This document shows positions 17,510-27,745 of a stretch of DNA of 64,000 bases, piece after piece. How positions within the stretch are numbered: the stretch's first letter is position 1; each line of letters opens with the position of its first letter. A program made the translations under genes and the position numbers. The DNA is from Enterococcus larvae (GTDB lineage: Bacteria; Bacillota; Bacilli; Lactobacillales; Enterococcaceae): NCBI RefSeq assembly GCF_017830045.1, contig NZ_JAEDXU010000006.1:186001-250000 (forward strand), in the 5' to 3' direction. Below the pieces are notes generated by a model. The model did no database searches and was not told where the DNA came from. It was given only the letters and a program-made list of their open reading frames with translations.

Positions 17510-18400
17510 ATGACAATAACAATCGGGTCTTCTCTGAGCGTTAGTCAAATTGGTTTGGGTGCAATCAATTTTGGAACAAAAATCATAGAGGAAGATGCAT
17601 TTTCTCTGATGTCGGAATATGTGAAGCTAGGTGGTAATTTTATTGATACAGCAAATAATTATGCGGTGTGGAATGGCGGGGATGGAGGCGAGAGTGAGCG
17701 GACGATCGGTATGTGGCTGGCGCAAATCAAAGATCGAGAAAAACTGGTGATTGCAACGAAGCTAGGTGCGTTAACCACAGACACTGAAAAGGGATTTTCA
17801 AGTATGGAGGGATTGAATAGAGAAACAATTCTTCGTTCCGTGGACCGCTCGTTGAACCATTTGCAGACAACGATCGATTTATTGTATTTGCATGTAGATG
17901 ATTTTTCTACTCCTCAGGAGGAAACGATGGGTGCTCTGGCAGAGCTGGTGGCACAAGGGATCGTGAAAGAAATTGGCTGCAGTAATTTTTTCAGTTGGCG
18001 TATTGAAAAGGCACGGCAGATTTGTCAGCAGAATGATTGGCCATTTTTCAGTGCTGTTCAGCAAAGATACAGCTATTTAGCACCAATCATGACAGCAGAT
18101 CTATTTCCACAGGTTGCACTGAATGCGGATATGGAGAGCTATCTGACTGAGCATCCGGAATTGACGCTTGTCGCATACTCTCCACTGCTCAAGGGGCAGT
18201 ATAATACAGCGGAAATCATCAATCCGGCATATGATACAGCAGATAATAGACAGAAGCTGTCAGAGCTATTGGCGAAAGAGCAGCATCCAAATCGTTGGGT
18301 GTTGGATCACGTCACAAAGGCTTTTGATGGAAGTGCGGCGCTATTAACAACCTCATCTATTCACCACTTAAGAGAAGCGATGACTTCAATAAATGAATAA
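17510..18400 (+). CDS. aldo/keto reductase
   Basis: This 296-residue NADPH-dependent oxidoreductase has a TIM barrel. Catalytic residues are visible: Asp and Tyr in DTANNY, Lys in VIATKLG, and His in LLYLHVDD. The cofactor region SIHHL is near the C-terminus. ATG at 17510 was chosen because GAAAGAAAGGG lies upstream and the N-terminus MTITIGSSLSVSQIGLG fits the family; an upstream ATG at 17438 adds 24 unrelated residues. Its partner is the divergent HxlR-type regulator, so it may detoxify reactive carbonyls. The physiological substrate is unknown. Confidence 0.88.
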   Translation: MTITIGSSLSVSQIGLGAINFGTKIIEEDAFSLMSEYVKLGGNFIDTANNYAVWNGGDGGESERTIGMWLAQIKDREKLVIATKLGALTTDTEKGFSSMEGLNRETILRSVDRSLNHLQTTIDLLYLHVDDFSTPQEETMGALAELVAQGIVKEIGCSNFFSWRIEKARQICQQNDWPFFSAVQQRYSYLAPIMTADLFPQVALNADMESYLTEHPELTLVAYSPLLKGQYNTAEIINPAYDTADNRQKLSELLAKEQHPNRWVLDHVTKAFDGSAALLTTSSIHHLREAMTSINE

Positions 18401-18404
18401 ATAA

Positions 18405-18468
18405 AAAAGCAGCCTCGCCCCGTTGACAGCTTCACTGAAGAAGCTCCTCGGGGCAAAGCTTTTTTTTC
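18405..18468. terminator. bidirectional terminator
   Basis: CGCCCCG and CGGGGC form the outer stem and AGCTTC/GAAGCT an inner stem, with A and T tracts on both sides. It separates the convergent reductase and lipoprotein genes. Confidence 0.85.
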
Positions 18469-18486
18469 AGAGGATTTGCACAAGTA

Positions 18487-18915
18487 TTATAAATTGTCTT
18501 CCTCATAAATCGGCAGTTCAGAATGATTTTGTTTTTGGATACTTGTTTGTTTGCCTTGAAATTCCTGCTCGTCAATCTCTACCAGCTTATCTGCTTCCTT
18601 GATATAGAGCCAATAGGAGCTCTCTTCATCTGGAAATACAGCTTCAGCCAACCAAATATTTCTTTGTTCATAATCATTTAAGGTATAGATTTGAATCGTC
18701 AGCTCGTCTCTCTTTTTCTGTTTCATAGATAGGATATTCTCTATGAGCTGTTCAACGATTTCTGAATCCTCTACATCATAGATCAAAGCGTCTTTTTCTG
18801 GGGAAAAAGAAGTTGAACTCTCTGAGGAGGTTGAAGAATCTGCCTGCTCCTCTTTTGGGTTAGTAGAGCAACCGGCCAAAAGACACAGCATAGCAAATAC
18901 TAGCACAGCTTTCAT
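18487..18915 (-). CDS. small secreted lipoprotein
   Basis: This 142-residue protein has a lipoprotein signal (MKAVLVFAMLCLLAGC, lipidated Cys at about 16), then a Ser/Glu-rich linker and a soluble domain of about 90 residues. The ATG at 18915 has AAAGGAGCG upstream; a longer frame to 19011 has no ribosome site and would bury the signal peptide. I recognise no family. It is a single-gene unit. Upstream (18916-19703) there is no gene. Confidence 0.75.
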   Translation of the reverse strand: MKAVLVFAMLCLLAGCSTNPKEEQADSSTSSESSTSFSPEKDALIYDVEDSEIVEQLIENILSMKQKKRDELTIQIYTLNDYEQRNIWLAEAVFPDEESSYWLYIKEADKLVEIDEQEFQGKQTSIQKQNHSELPIYEEDNL

Positions 18916-19090
18916 GTGGTAATCCCGCTCCTTTGTTGTATTGATTTCTTCATTATTGTTATCGTAGCAGAAGAGCCAGCTGATTGCGATAGATTTTTTG
19001 AGAAAAATCAATACTTTAAGGTTGGTTTAAGTTAAGTAGGCTATTCTATAGTCAACCCAATAACCAAACTTTTTCATTTAATACTTTCCT

Positions 19091-19121
19091 AACCCGACTT
19101 CAGTTTTTCTGAGGTCGGGTT
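19091..19121. terminator. isolated perfect hairpin in a gene-free region
   Basis: AACCCGACTTCAG and CTGAGGTCGGGTT pair around TTTTT. It lies in the 790-base gap 18916-19703, about 170 bases upstream of the minus-strand lipoprotein. Its gene is not obvious, so it may end a small RNA or be a remnant. The rest of the gap is AT-rich with no recognisable gene. Confidence 0.5.
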
Positions 19122-19703
19122 GCCTTTTGCTTCAGTAAAAGAATCTATTGCAGGATACAATAAAAATGATATCCTTCTCTGTGCGCATAGTCTGCCGGCT
19201 TTTTCTGGAAGACGGATGGGCTTTTTTTCGGTTCTTCTTCTTTAATTAGTAGAATTATCTCTTAAAAACAACAATGTTGTAACAACATGTTTCCTTATTG
19301 TCTGTTTTATTTTATAATGAATGAGCAAAGTAAGAAAGATACAGGTCTATTCCAAGCATTTGTTATGATTCTATGACTGGTTTTGGTCATTTGAAATCTG
19401 TTTAAGAAGAATTATTTAGTTATTTTTATGAAAGAAATAGCAACTTTTTTTCGATTTTGTTTCTGTACAGTGATAGACTGTATATATATTAATCCTATGA
19501 AAGAAACGAGTGTACATTCTAGCTCTTTTCCTGCTGCTATGGTAGGCATTATCAGCTGATTCAGAAGAAAATATTGATTGTTTTAGTAGATGTTCAGTCG
19601 TGTGTTCAAGTCCATACGATTCTGCTGTACAATTTTCTGCTGGCTGCCATGCAATGAAACTCTTACAGGATTTATACAGAAAAAGATAGAAGGAGTTGAA
19701 AAG

Positions 19704-21083
19704 ATGGTATCTGCTAAACCTGTGACACAAAAGCTGTTTCCAGCGGTGCCTTTTGTACTGACAAATACAATCACTTTTATTCCATATCTGGTTTTTTTGA
19801 CGATGCACACAGGCACCGATATGGAGAGCGTTTTACCTTTTGTGCTTTTTTATACAGTTCGAATGACTGGTATTTTTTTATTGAAGAGTTTTCGTTTAGG
19901 TTTGGCAACCCTTCATGTGCTGATACTCTCCTTGATTAGTGGAGGAATCGGCAGCTTTTTCGGTATTCTAGGCGAGTGGTGGTCTCCCTGCTATCTTCTA
20001 TCAGCTGTACTGCTAGGCTTAAGTGCGGCTTGGCTGCCGCCGGCAAACACGACAGTGAAATACCAACGGAAGGAACTGGAAGTCAAAAAGGAAACAAACG
20101 GATTTTTCGGGTTTGCTTTTCTAGTTGTACTGCTAGGCTTGTTTTTAGGCGCACTAGTATTGGATTTTCCCGGAAAACGGCTCGTGATTTTTGGCGAATA
20201 TTTGCTCCTTTATGTGGCTGCCTTTCGCGGCATAAAAAACTATCCAATTCCCGACAGAAAAGTTGATAAGATGGATCAAAAGACTTTTTATATGAAAGAG
20301 TTCCTACTATTTCTGGTTTATTTCATTCTGCTGATCATCATCCGTCTGGCAAGGGCGATGTTTGACTCGGAGTATCTGACAATCGCAATTATCGGCTTCT
20401 CAGCATTCCTGATCATTGCGGCATGGTACATCAATGCATCGCATCGTAAGTGGAAGCTGCCTGTGTGGCTTAATCTGCTTTCATTCATCAATGGGATGTG
20501 CATGAATTATGTATTATTATTCGGTACCTTCTATACAGCGTTTTATTTTGGTAATCAAAAGATTGCTTTATATCTATATGTTCCTTATGTATTGGGGATC
20601 GTGGCTTCGAAATTATTGATCAGATATATCTATCAGGTATTTACAGCATTTGATCGTGAGCTGATTCATATTATCGGGATGATCGGCTCGTTGCTATTGA
20701 TGCTGCTGCCGATGATTTTTCCGTTTGCTGTCTTTTCACTCAGCTTTTTCATAAGCGGAGCCAGCACTTATTTGAATCAATTGTATGCTGAAAACGAAGA
20801 GCTTCCTCAGAATCAGCGCATCATCATCAAGTATGCGACGCAGTCGAAAGGAAGTATCACCCACCAATTTTTATTGATGACTGGTCTTTGGTTTCTGGCA
20901 AAAGAGTTCGGTTTGTCTTTGAATACAGTTTTGCAAATCACAGCTCATAGAAGCAGTAGTCCACATATCATGAGAGTCATAGAGACAATTCACTATTTGA
21001 GCATCGGTTTACTTTTGTATTTGTTATTTTTTGTTTTATATGACCGTATATTTAAAAATAAAAAAATAACATTCGAAGAATAA
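19704..21083 (+). CDS. polytopic membrane protein of unknown function, MFS-like
   Basis: This 459-residue protein consists of about 12 hydrophobic helices with a charged central loop (near residues 118-130, RKELEVKKE) dividing it into halves, a layout like MFS transporters. I do not see the classic loop-2/3 MFS motif, so the family is uncertain. ATG at 19704 follows AGAAGGAG; an upstream frame to 19590 adds residues without signal character. It is flanked by long gene-free stretches and seems to be a single-gene unit. The function is unknown. Confidence 0.65.
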   Translation: MVSAKPVTQKLFPAVPFVLTNTITFIPYLVFLTMHTGTDMESVLPFVLFYTVRMTGIFLLKSFRLGLATLHVLILSLISGGIGSFFGILGEWWSPCYLLSAVLLGLSAAWLPPANTTVKYQRKELEVKKETNGFFGFAFLVVLLGLFLGALVLDFPGKRLVIFGEYLLLYVAAFRGIKNYPIPDRKVDKMDQKTFYMKEFLLFLVYFILLIIIRLARAMFDSEYLTIAIIGFSAFLIIAAWYINASHRKWKLPVWLNLLSFINGMCMNYVLLFGTFYTAFYFGNQKIALYLYVPYVLGIVASKLLIRYIYQVFTAFDRELIHIIGMIGSLLLMLLPMIFPFAVFSLSFFISGASTYLNQLYAENEELPQNQRIIIKYATQSKGSITHQFLLMTGLWFLAKEFGLSLNTVLQITAHRSSSPHIMRVIETIHYLSIGLLLYLLFFVLYDRIFKNKKITFEE

Positions 21084-21280
21084 TCCCCTCAAACTTAAAA
21101 GTAAAACAGAATGACAGAATCGCTGTACCTCTTCGTTTAAAATGCTCTATCGAGTTACTTTGAAGATGGAATGATTCAAAAATAACGTATTATAAATTAT
21201 ATAAGTGTGGTTGATTGTTCCTATGTGAAGAGCGATTCCTGTTCTTAGTTAAGTAAAGGAAACAGGGAAGAGACAGGTGA

Positions 21281-21431
21281 TGTAAATAAGCAGGCCATTA
21301 GCTGATTTTCGCACAATGAAAAATTTCGTGTGATTCATTTATATGAATGCGACGAAATAGAGGAAAAAAGCTAATGTAAATAAGAGGTAATTAGCCGCTT
21401 TTCGCGTAATGAAAAATTTCGTACGATTCAT
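21281..21431 (+). repeat. two-copy imperfect intergenic repeat with hairpins
   Basis: Two copies of about 57 bases (21281-21338 and 21375-21431) share TGTAAATAAG at the start, an AATGAAAAATTTCGT core and GATTCAT at the end, with about 94-base spacing. Within each copy the bases either side of the core can pair (TCGCAC with GTGTGA in copy 1). They lie in the 470-base gene-free gap before dut. They could be regulatory or a decayed mobile repeat. Confidence 0.6.
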
Positions 21432-21556
21432 ATAGTATGTTAAAATGAACGTAAGTTCTTGAGGTTTTCAGCTCTTATTGAGTCTATTTTAACAGTGAAA
21501 AAACAGGAGGAAGCCGTCTATTGGTTTTCCTAAATAAGGAAGAGGAGCATTTTTAT

Positions 21557-22033
21557 ATGAAACAACGTGGTTTTGAAATTATTTCAGATTATGAAGGAAA
21601 AGGGATCAATCTTCCTGAACGGGCAACGACAGGAGCGGCCGGCTATGACTTTGAAGCGGCAGAAACAGTTATTGTTCCAAGTATTTGGCAGCAGAAAGAA
21701 GCTGGCGAGGCACCAAAGCCAACCTTGGTAAAGACCGGAATCAAGTCATTTATGGGTGAGGGAGAATATCTTGAGTTAGTTAGCCGCTCCTCTAATCCGT
21801 TAAAACGATTTTTGATGCTGGCTAACGGTGTCGGTGTGATCGATAGAGATTATTATAACAACCCTGATAATGAAGGGCACATCATGTTTCAATTCTTGAA
21901 TTTTGGCTATGAAGAGGTTCGCATTGAGAAAGGTGAACGAATTGGTCAGGGGATATTTAAACCGTTTCTTTTAGCAGATGATGATCATGTAGAAAACGAG
22001 CGGACAGGCGGATTTGGTTCGTCGGGACAATGA
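21557..22033 (+). CDS. dut: dUTP diphosphatase
   Basis: This 158-residue enzyme hydrolyses dUTP to dUMP, keeping uracil out of DNA and feeding thymidylate synthesis. Family motifs are AGYDFEAAE (motif 1), SRSSNPLKR (motif 2), NGVGVIDRDYYNN (motif 3), ERIGQGIF (motif 4) and the C-terminal RTGGFGSSGQ (motif 5). ATG at 21557 matches the family N-terminus MKxRGFEI, with AGAGGAG upstream; a TTG at 21521 also has a ribosome site (AGGAGG) and would add 12 residues. It precedes radA by 117 bases, as in other enterococci. Confidence 0.93.
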   Translation: MKQRGFEIISDYEGKGINLPERATTGAAGYDFEAAETVIVPSIWQQKEAGEAPKPTLVKTGIKSFMGEGEYLELVSRSSNPLKRFLMLANGVGVIDRDYYNNPDNEGHIMFQFLNFGYEEVRIEKGERIGQGIFKPFLLADDDHVENERTGGFGSSGQ

Positions 22034-22150
22034 TAGATTAAAATCTCTTTAAACTTCAAGAGATAAACCTTAACTCTTGGTATAAAAGGATTATAGTATG
22101 TTAAACTATTAACAGTTATTCTGAAATAAATAGAAGCAGGGAGCTGTACT

Positions 22151-23521
22151 ATGGCAAAAAAAGTAAAGGTTCAATTTGAATGTCAATCCTGCGGATATAT
22201 TTCCCCAAAATACTTGGGTCGTTGTCCAAATTGCGGGCAATGGAATTCCATGACAGAAGTAAAAATTCAAGATACTTCTGATAGACGAGCAAGAGTCAGT
22301 TTGAGCGGTAAAAAAACACAGCCGCAGCGCTTAACAGAAATCGTACCGAAAAAGGAACCTAGAGTAGCTACGAAGCTGCCTGAATTGAATCGAGTATTAG
22401 GGGGCGGTGTCGTTCCCGGTTCGTTGGTTCTGATTGGTGGTGACCCTGGGATTGGGAAATCGACATTACTGTTGCAGGTTTCTCAACAGCTAACCGAAGT
22501 CGGCGGCAAGGTACTTTATGTATCGGGAGAAGAGAGTGCAGATCAAATCAAGCTGAGGGCCGAGCGTCTGGGCAAAGCGAATGTTGATTTCTATCTTTAC
22601 GCTGAAACAGATATGAATGAGATTTCCCGCGCGATCGAACAGCTTGAGCCGGATTATGTGATTATTGACTCCATTCAGACGATGACACAGCCGGATGTAA
22701 CAAGTGTGGCAGGAAGTGTGAGTCAGGTAAGAGAAACGACTGCAGAACTGCTGAAGCTGGCGAAAACAAATGGTATCGCTATTTTCATCGTAGGACATGT
22801 GACGAAGGAAGGCTCGATTGCCGGACCACGAATGCTGGAGCATATGGTGGATACGGTCCTCTATTTTGAAGGAGATAAGCATCATACCTTCAGAATCTTG
22901 CGAGCAGTGAAAAACCGCTTCGGTTCGACGAATGAAATTGGTATTTTTGAAATGCGTGAGCACGGTCTGGAGGAGGTAGCAAATCCTTCTCAGGTCTTTC
23001 TTGAGGAACGGCTGGATGGTGCCACAGGCTCTGCAATTGTTGTGGCAATGGAGGGCAGTCGACCAATCTTGGTCGAGGTTCAAGCATTGGTTACACCAAC
23101 CGTGTTCGGAAATGCGAAACGAACGACAACTGGTCTTGATTTTAACCGTGTGTCTTTGATCATGGCTGTTCTGGAAAAGCGGGCAAGTCTTCTGCTTCAA
23201 AGTCAGGATGCTTATTTGAAAGCAGCCGGTGGAGTAAAGCTGAATGAGCCGGCAATCGATTTAGCGGTAGCTGTCAGCATTGCTTCCAGCTATAAAGAAA
23301 AAGGAACGAAGCCGACTGAGTGCTTCATTGGGGAAATTGGATTGACAGGTGAAGTGCGTCGCGTGAACAGCATTGAGCAGCGCGTAAAGGAAGCTGAAAA
23401 GCTGGGCTTCACGAGAATATATATTCCTAAGAATAATTTAGGCGGCTGGACGCCTCCCAAAAACATCGAAGTCATTGGTGTGGCAACGATTGGGGAAACC
23501 CTGAGAAAAGTCTTCCAGTAA
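22151..23521 (+). CDS. radA: DNA repair ATPase/helicase RadA
   Basis: This 456-residue protein works in homologous recombination, driving branch migration. An N-terminal zinc finger (CQSC and CPNC, residues 11-30) is followed by a RecA-like ATPase domain with Walker [11 protein letters not shown] at about 96-105 and the RadA-specific KNRFG motif at about 255. A C-terminal Lon-protease-like domain follows. Length and all motifs are normal. The upstream neighbour is dut and the downstream neighbour yacL, the standard Firmicutes arrangement. Confidence 0.96.
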   Translation: MAKKVKVQFECQSCGYISPKYLGRCPNCGQWNSMTEVKIQDTSDRRARVSLSGKKTQPQRLTEIVPKKEPRVATKLPELNRVLGGGVVPGSLVLIGGDPGIGKSTLLLQVSQQLTEVGGKVLYVSGEESADQIKLRAERLGKANVDFYLYAETDMNEISRAIEQLEPDYVIIDSIQTMTQPDVTSVAGSVSQVRETTAELLKLAKTNGIAIFIVGHVTKEGSIAGPRMLEHMVDTVLYFEGDKHHTFRILRAVKNRFGSTNEIGIFEMREHGLEEVANPSQVFLEERLDGATGSAIVVAMEGSRPILVEVQALVTPTVFGNAKRTTTGLDFNRVSLIMAVLEKRASLLLQSQDAYLKAAGGVKLNEPAIDLAVAVSIASSYKEKGTKPTECFIGEIGLTGEVRRVNSIEQRVKEAEKLGFTRIYIPKNNLGGWTPPKNIEVIGVATIGETLRKVFQ

Positions 23522-23689
23522 AAAGTGAGTCGTTCATAACAGATAAAGCAACAGCTGTATGAATATGAAACGTCTCTTATATTTAGATGAAATCGATAGG
23601 AAATAAAAAGCAGAGGCTGAGTATCAGTGAAGAAACGAAACACTGGCTCAGTCTCATAAAAAATAAAAACTTAGAATGGGGGAGAACAT

Positions 23690-24835
23690 GTGCAAAAGCG
23701 AGTAATCACTGTGTTGATGGTCATCATCGGTGCCAGCTTAGGTATTTCTTTATTACCGGCGGCCTGGACAATGGCTCAGCAAGCAGATAACAAATGGCTG
23801 AATAATAATTTTACTAACAGTCTAATTGGTGCAATTATTTTCTTTATTTTATCTTTAATGTTAGCAAAATATATCGTTTCAGCAGTTAAAAGAGTAGAAA
23901 AATCATTGAATGAGGTAAGTCTTACTTATCTTTTATTCGGAAGTATCGGTGCCATTTTAGGCCTGACGATCGGGGTAATCATCTCCATTCCGATGTATAA
24001 TTTGGAAATTCCTATTGTAAACAGCTTATTACCCATTCTTGGAATGATCATGCTGGGTTATCTAGGGTTCCGGATGGGAACAACACGAATCGACGAGTGG
24101 AAAAAGATTTTCACAGCGAGACAGAAGAAGCCGGCGCCGGATAATGAAGGAGAGGTACTGGATCGTAAAGTTGAGGATCACTTTCATAAGTATAAAATCT
24201 TGGATACAAGCGTGATCATCGACGGGCGTATCTATGATATTGCGAAAACCGGATTTTTAGAAGGAGTCATTTTGATTCCGAATTTTGTTTTATATGAGCT
24301 TCAATATATCGCTGATTCCGGCGACAGCCTAAAGCGTGTCCGCGGCCGTCGCGGCTTGGATATTCTGAATGCCCTACAGAAGGAAGAAGGAATTTCTGTA
24401 GAGATGTATGATGGCGATTTTGAAGATATCGCAGAAGTAGACAGCAAATTGATCAAGCTGGCAAAATTATTAGATGGTGTGGTTGTGACGAATGACTATA
24501 ACCTGAATAAGGTTTCAGAGTTTCAAAATGTCCCTGTTTTAAATATCAATGAACTGGCAAATGCAGTGAAGCCAGTCGTTATCCCAGGCGAAACAATGAA
24601 TGTCATGGTCGTAAAAGCCGGAACAGAACGTCAGCAGGGGGTTGCTTATCTGGATGACGGTACGATGGTTGTTGTTGAGGATGGACAGCATTACATGAAT
24701 GAGCATTTGGTTGTTGTTGTGACAAGTGCCCTTCAGACAGCAGCAGGTCGTATGATTTTCGCTAAACCGGCTCATTCCGGACGTGGGATCGATGAGCATA
24801 AAAATAATCATGATCAGGCTAAAGAGAAGAAATAA
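23690..24835 (+). CDS. yacL: PIN-TRAM domain membrane protein YacL
   Basis: This 381-residue protein has four N-terminal membrane helices (about residues 5-150), then a PIN-like nuclease domain with acidic residues (DTSVIIDGRIYDIA, LRVRGRRGLDIL-type segment, VVTNDYNLNKV) and a C-terminal TRAM RNA-binding domain. This matches Firmicutes YacL. A role as a membrane-bound RNase is likely from the PIN acidic residues but is not established to my knowledge. The start is a GTG at 23690 behind GGGGGA. It is 3 bases from ispD, implying co-transcription. Confidence 0.9.
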   Translation: MQKRVITVLMVIIGASLGISLLPAAWTMAQQADNKWLNNNFTNSLIGAIIFFILSLMLAKYIVSAVKRVEKSLNEVSLTYLLFGSIGAILGLTIGVIISIPMYNLEIPIVNSLLPILGMIMLGYLGFRMGTTRIDEWKKIFTARQKKPAPDNEGEVLDRKVEDHFHKYKILDTSVIIDGRIYDIAKTGFLEGVILIPNFVLYELQYIADSGDSLKRVRGRRGLDILNALQKEEGISVEMYDGDFEDIAEVDSKLIKLAKLLDGVVVTNDYNLNKVSEFQNVPVLNINELANAVKPVVIPGETMNVMVVKAGTERQQGVAYLDDGTMVVVEDGQHYMNEHLVVVVTSALQTAAGRMIFAKPAHSGRGIDEHKNNHDQAKEKK

Positions 24836-24838
24836 TTT

Positions 24839-25537
24839 ATGAAAGAATATGAAGTTATTTTATTGGCAGCGGGTCAAGGAAAACGGATGAAGGCTTCTCG
24901 CAATAAGATTTTACTGCAGCTTATGGGAAAACCAATCATCTCTTACTCGTTGAAGACATTTTATGAAGATCCGGCATGTAAGCACATTATCATGGTCACT
25001 CAGGAGAATGAGCAGGATGTGCTGAAGGATACTGTACGCAGGATGAAGGGAAAGAAAACATGTCCAATCACGTTCGTTTGTGGGGGCAGCGAACGTCAAT
25101 ACAGTGTTTATAACGGTCTTCAGGCAATGAAGGACCCGGAAAATATCATCATGGTCCATGATGGTGCCCGTCCGTTTGTTACACTGTCTCAGCTGAAGGC
25201 ACTCCATGCGAAGGTGCTGGAAACCAGTACAGCGATTTTGGGTGTACCGGTCAAGGACACGATCAAGAAGGTCTTTCAGGGAACCGTTCAGGAAACCATC
25301 CCAAGAGAGACACTGTGGCAGATTCAAACACCACAGGCTTTCTATGGCAAGGATCTTTTAGAGGCGCATGAAAAGGCTAAAGAGGACGATTTTCTGGGAA
25401 CAGATGAATCTTCGTTGATGGAGCTATACAGTGATCTTCCCGTGACAATGGTGCTGGGAAGCTATGAGAATATTAAATTGACGACACCAGATGATATGTT
25501 GATTGGTGAAGCAATCGTCAAACGAAAGAGGAGTTAA
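24839..25537 (+). CDS. ispD: 2-C-methyl-D-erythritol 4-phosphate cytidylyltransferase
   Basis: This 232-residue enzyme joins CTP and MEP to give CDP-ME, the third step of the non-mevalonate isoprenoid pathway. The nucleotide-binding loop LLAAGQGKRMKASRNKI, the VHDGARPF motif and the C-terminal KLTTPDDML are all typical of IspD. It starts 3 bases after yacL and ends 6 bases before ispF. This ispD-ispF-gltX order is as in Bacillus and Listeria, but enterococci are known for the mevalonate route. No sign of decay is seen. Confidence 0.94.
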   Translation: MKEYEVILLAAGQGKRMKASRNKILLQLMGKPIISYSLKTFYEDPACKHIIMVTQENEQDVLKDTVRRMKGKKTCPITFVCGGSERQYSVYNGLQAMKDPENIIMVHDGARPFVTLSQLKALHAKVLETSTAILGVPVKDTIKKVFQGTVQETIPRETLWQIQTPQAFYGKDLLEAHEKAKEDDFLGTDESSLMELYSDLPVTMVLGSYENIKLTTPDDMLIGEAIVKRKRS

Positions 25538-25543
25538 GAAAAT

Positions 25544-26017
25544 ATGTTTAGAATCGGTCAGGGATTCGATGTACACCAACTGGCAGAAGGCCGCAAGCTG
25601 ATCATCGGCGGTGTAGAGCTGCCTTTTCATAAGGGATTATTGGGACATTCTGATGCAGATATCCTGCTGCATGCAATTACTGATGCATTGCTTGGTGCTG
25701 CTGGGATGGGAGACATTGGTCATCTATTCCCGGACACCGATCCAGTATTCAAGGATGCGGATTCATTGGAATTATTACGACAATCAAATGAAAAAGTTAA
25801 AGATGCAGGCTTTACTATTAACAATATTGATTGTACAATTTTAGCAGAACAGCCGAAAATGAAACCATATCTGGAAGCAATGAAGGATAATATCGCTGCT
25901 GCCTGCGGGATCGATAAGGATCAGATCAACCTAAAGGCAACAACGATGGAAAAAATGGGTTTCATCGGTCGTGAAGAAGGTATGGGAGCGATGGCGGTCG
26001 CTTTACTTGAAAAATAG
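25544..26017 (+). CDS. ispF: 2-C-methyl-D-erythritol 2,4-cyclodiphosphate synthase
   Basis: This 157-residue trimeric zinc enzyme cyclises CDP-ME 2-phosphate to MEcPP in the MEP pathway. Zinc ligands are visible in GFDVH (Asp8, His10) and the [12 protein letters not shown] motif (His42), with the C-terminal [20 protein letters not shown] characteristic of IspF. It is in an operon with ispD and gltX. Full family length and intact motifs suggest it is active. Confidence 0.95.
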   Translation: MFRIGQGFDVHQLAEGRKLIIGGVELPFHKGLLGHSDADILLHAITDALLGAAGMGDIGHLFPDTDPVFKDADSLELLRQSNEKVKDAGFTINNIDCTILAEQPKMKPYLEAMKDNIAAACGIDKDQINLKATTMEKMGFIGREEGMGAMAVALLEK

Positions 26018-26032
26018 AAAGAGGAAAAGACT

Positions 26033-27490
26033 ATGACAAAAGTTCGTGTACGTTACGCACCAAGTCCAACAGGGCATTTGCACATCGGAAATGCAAGAAC
26101 AGCGTTATTCAACTATTTATTTGCCCGTCATAATGACGGTGAGTTTATCATTCGTATAGAAGATACAGATTTGAAGAGAAACATTGAAGGCGGCGAAAAA
26201 AGCCAGCTGGAAAATCTGGCATGGCTGGGAATCAAATGGGACGAATCTCCTGAAAATCCAGGTGAATACGGTCCTTACCGTCAATCAGAGCGTAAAGAAA
26301 TCTATCAACCTCTAATCGATCAGCTGTTAAGCAGCAATCGTGCGTACAAATGCTATTGTACGGAGGAAGAGTTGGAAGCAGAGCGTGAAGCACAGCGAGC
26401 AAGAGGAGAAATGCCTCATTACTCTGGGATATGTGCAGATCTGACTCCTTCTGAACAGGCTGCGAAAGAAGCACAGGGCTTAGAACCGGTAATTCGCTTC
26501 CGTGTCCCTAGAAACACTTCTTACTCTTTTGAAGATATGGTCAAAGGGGAAATCGTCTTTGAATCAGATAATACCGGCGGCGACTTCGTTATTCAAAAAC
26601 GTGACGGCATGCCGACCTATAATTTTGCAGTAGCAGTAGACGATCATATGATGAAAATCACTCATGTTTTACGTGGGGATGATCACATCGCCAACACACC
26701 TAAGCAATTGATGATTTATGAAGCATTCGGCTGGACACCGCCAAGCTTTGGTCATATGACTTTGATCATCAATTCTGAAACAGGTAAGAAGCTGAGCAAG
26801 CGTGATGAAACGATTCTTCAGTTTATCGAGCAGTATCGTGAGCTGGGCTATTTACCAGAAGCGATGTTCAACTTTATTGCATTATTGGGCTGGTCTCCAG
26901 TTGGGGAAGAAGAAATTTTCTCACAAGAAGAGCTGGTTAAAATATTCGATCCTGAGCGCCTGAGCAAGTCTCCGGCAGCCTTCGACGGCAAAAAGCTGGA
27001 ATGGGTCAACAACCAATACATGAAGCAGGTCGATTTAGATGTGCTGGCAGATATGTGTATTCCTTACTTGATCGCGGATGGTCGAGTGGAGAATGAGCCA
27101 TCTGCTGAAAAAATCGAGTGGCTGAAAAAACTTGTAGGTCTATATAAAGCGCAAATGAGTTATGCAGCAGAAATCGTCAACCTATCAGATTTGTTCTTTA
27201 ATGAACATCCTGTTTTAGATGATGCAGCAAAAGAAGTACTTGCCGGAGAAACAGTTCCTCAAGTATTGAGTGCATTTAAAGAACAGCTGGAAGCGGCTGA
27301 AGTACTGGATGTACCAACAATCAAAGCAGCAATCAAAGCAGTTCAAAAGGAAACCGGCGTTAAAGGGAAAAACCTGTTCATGCCGATCCGTGTAGCTGTT
27401 TCCGGACAAATGCATGGTCCTGAGCTGGCAGAAACAATTGAGCTTTTAGGCAAAGAGAAAGCACTGGCACATTTAATCAACGTTTTATAA
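26033..27490 (+). CDS. gltX: glutamyl-tRNA synthetase
   Basis: This 485-residue class I synthetase charges tRNA-Glu. The HIGH-type motif is [15 protein letters not shown] near residue 10, and the KMSKS-type motif is KKLSKRD near 257. The C-terminal anticodon-binding domain is complete. It is preceded by ispF with GAAAGAGGAAAAG upstream of the ATG and followed by the T-box leader of cysE-cysS. In Firmicutes without GlnRS this enzyme also charges tRNA-Gln, later amidated by GatCAB. Confidence 0.97.
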   Translation: MTKVRVRYAPSPTGHLHIGNARTALFNYLFARHNDGEFIIRIEDTDLKRNIEGGEKSQLENLAWLGIKWDESPENPGEYGPYRQSERKEIYQPLIDQLLSSNRAYKCYCTEEELEAEREAQRARGEMPHYSGICADLTPSEQAAKEAQGLEPVIRFRVPRNTSYSFEDMVKGEIVFESDNTGGDFVIQKRDGMPTYNFAVAVDDHMMKITHVLRGDDHIANTPKQLMIYEAFGWTPPSFGHMTLIINSETGKKLSKRDETILQFIEQYRELGYLPEAMFNFIALLGWSPVGEEEIFSQEELVKIFDPERLSKSPAAFDGKKLEWVNNQYMKQVDLDVLADMCIPYLIADGRVENEPSAEKIEWLKKLVGLYKAQMSYAAEIVNLSDLFFNEHPVLDDAAKEVLAGETVPQVLSAFKEQLEAAEVLDVPTIKAAIKAVQKETGVKGKNLFMPIRVAVSGQMHGPELAETIELLGKEKALAHLINVL

Positions 27491-27499
27491 TTTAAATAG

Positions 27500-27745
27500 A
27501 ACAACAAACACGCAGATAAGAAGAAGTAAAGGGAAGCTTGTTTACCAGAGAGGCTATGGCAGGTGGAAATAGTCAGCAAATTCCTTTGAAATGCATCTTT
27601 AAGTGGTTTCGGCGAAATCAAGTAGCTGGAAACGTAGACAGACGTTACCTGTATCAAGGCAAAACAATCCTGTTTTGTGAAAAAAAGTGGAACCGCGTGG
27701 AAACGTCTTTTAAATGAAGATACTCATTTAAAGGGCGTTTTTTAT
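27500..27745 (+). promoter_or_regulatory. T-box riboswitch, probably cysteine-specific
   Basis: The leader contains the conserved T-box sequence GTGGAACCGCG (about 27688-27698), an upstream stem I with AGAGAGGCTATGGCAGGTGG, and a terminator hairpin (AACGTCTTTTAAATG with CATTTAAAGGGCGTT, then T run) ending near 27743. In the stem I specifier region GAAATGCATC offers TGC, a cysteine codon, consistent with the downstream cysE and cysS. A possible -10 TATAAT overlaps the gltX end (27486-27491). Uncharged tRNA-Cys would stabilise the antiterminator and switch on the operon. Confidence 0.88.

Noticed and set aside
22490-23200. 236-codon minus-strand frame opposite radA
   Set aside because: It overlaps the well-supported radA gene and its Cys/His-rich composition is typical of reverse-strand shadows.
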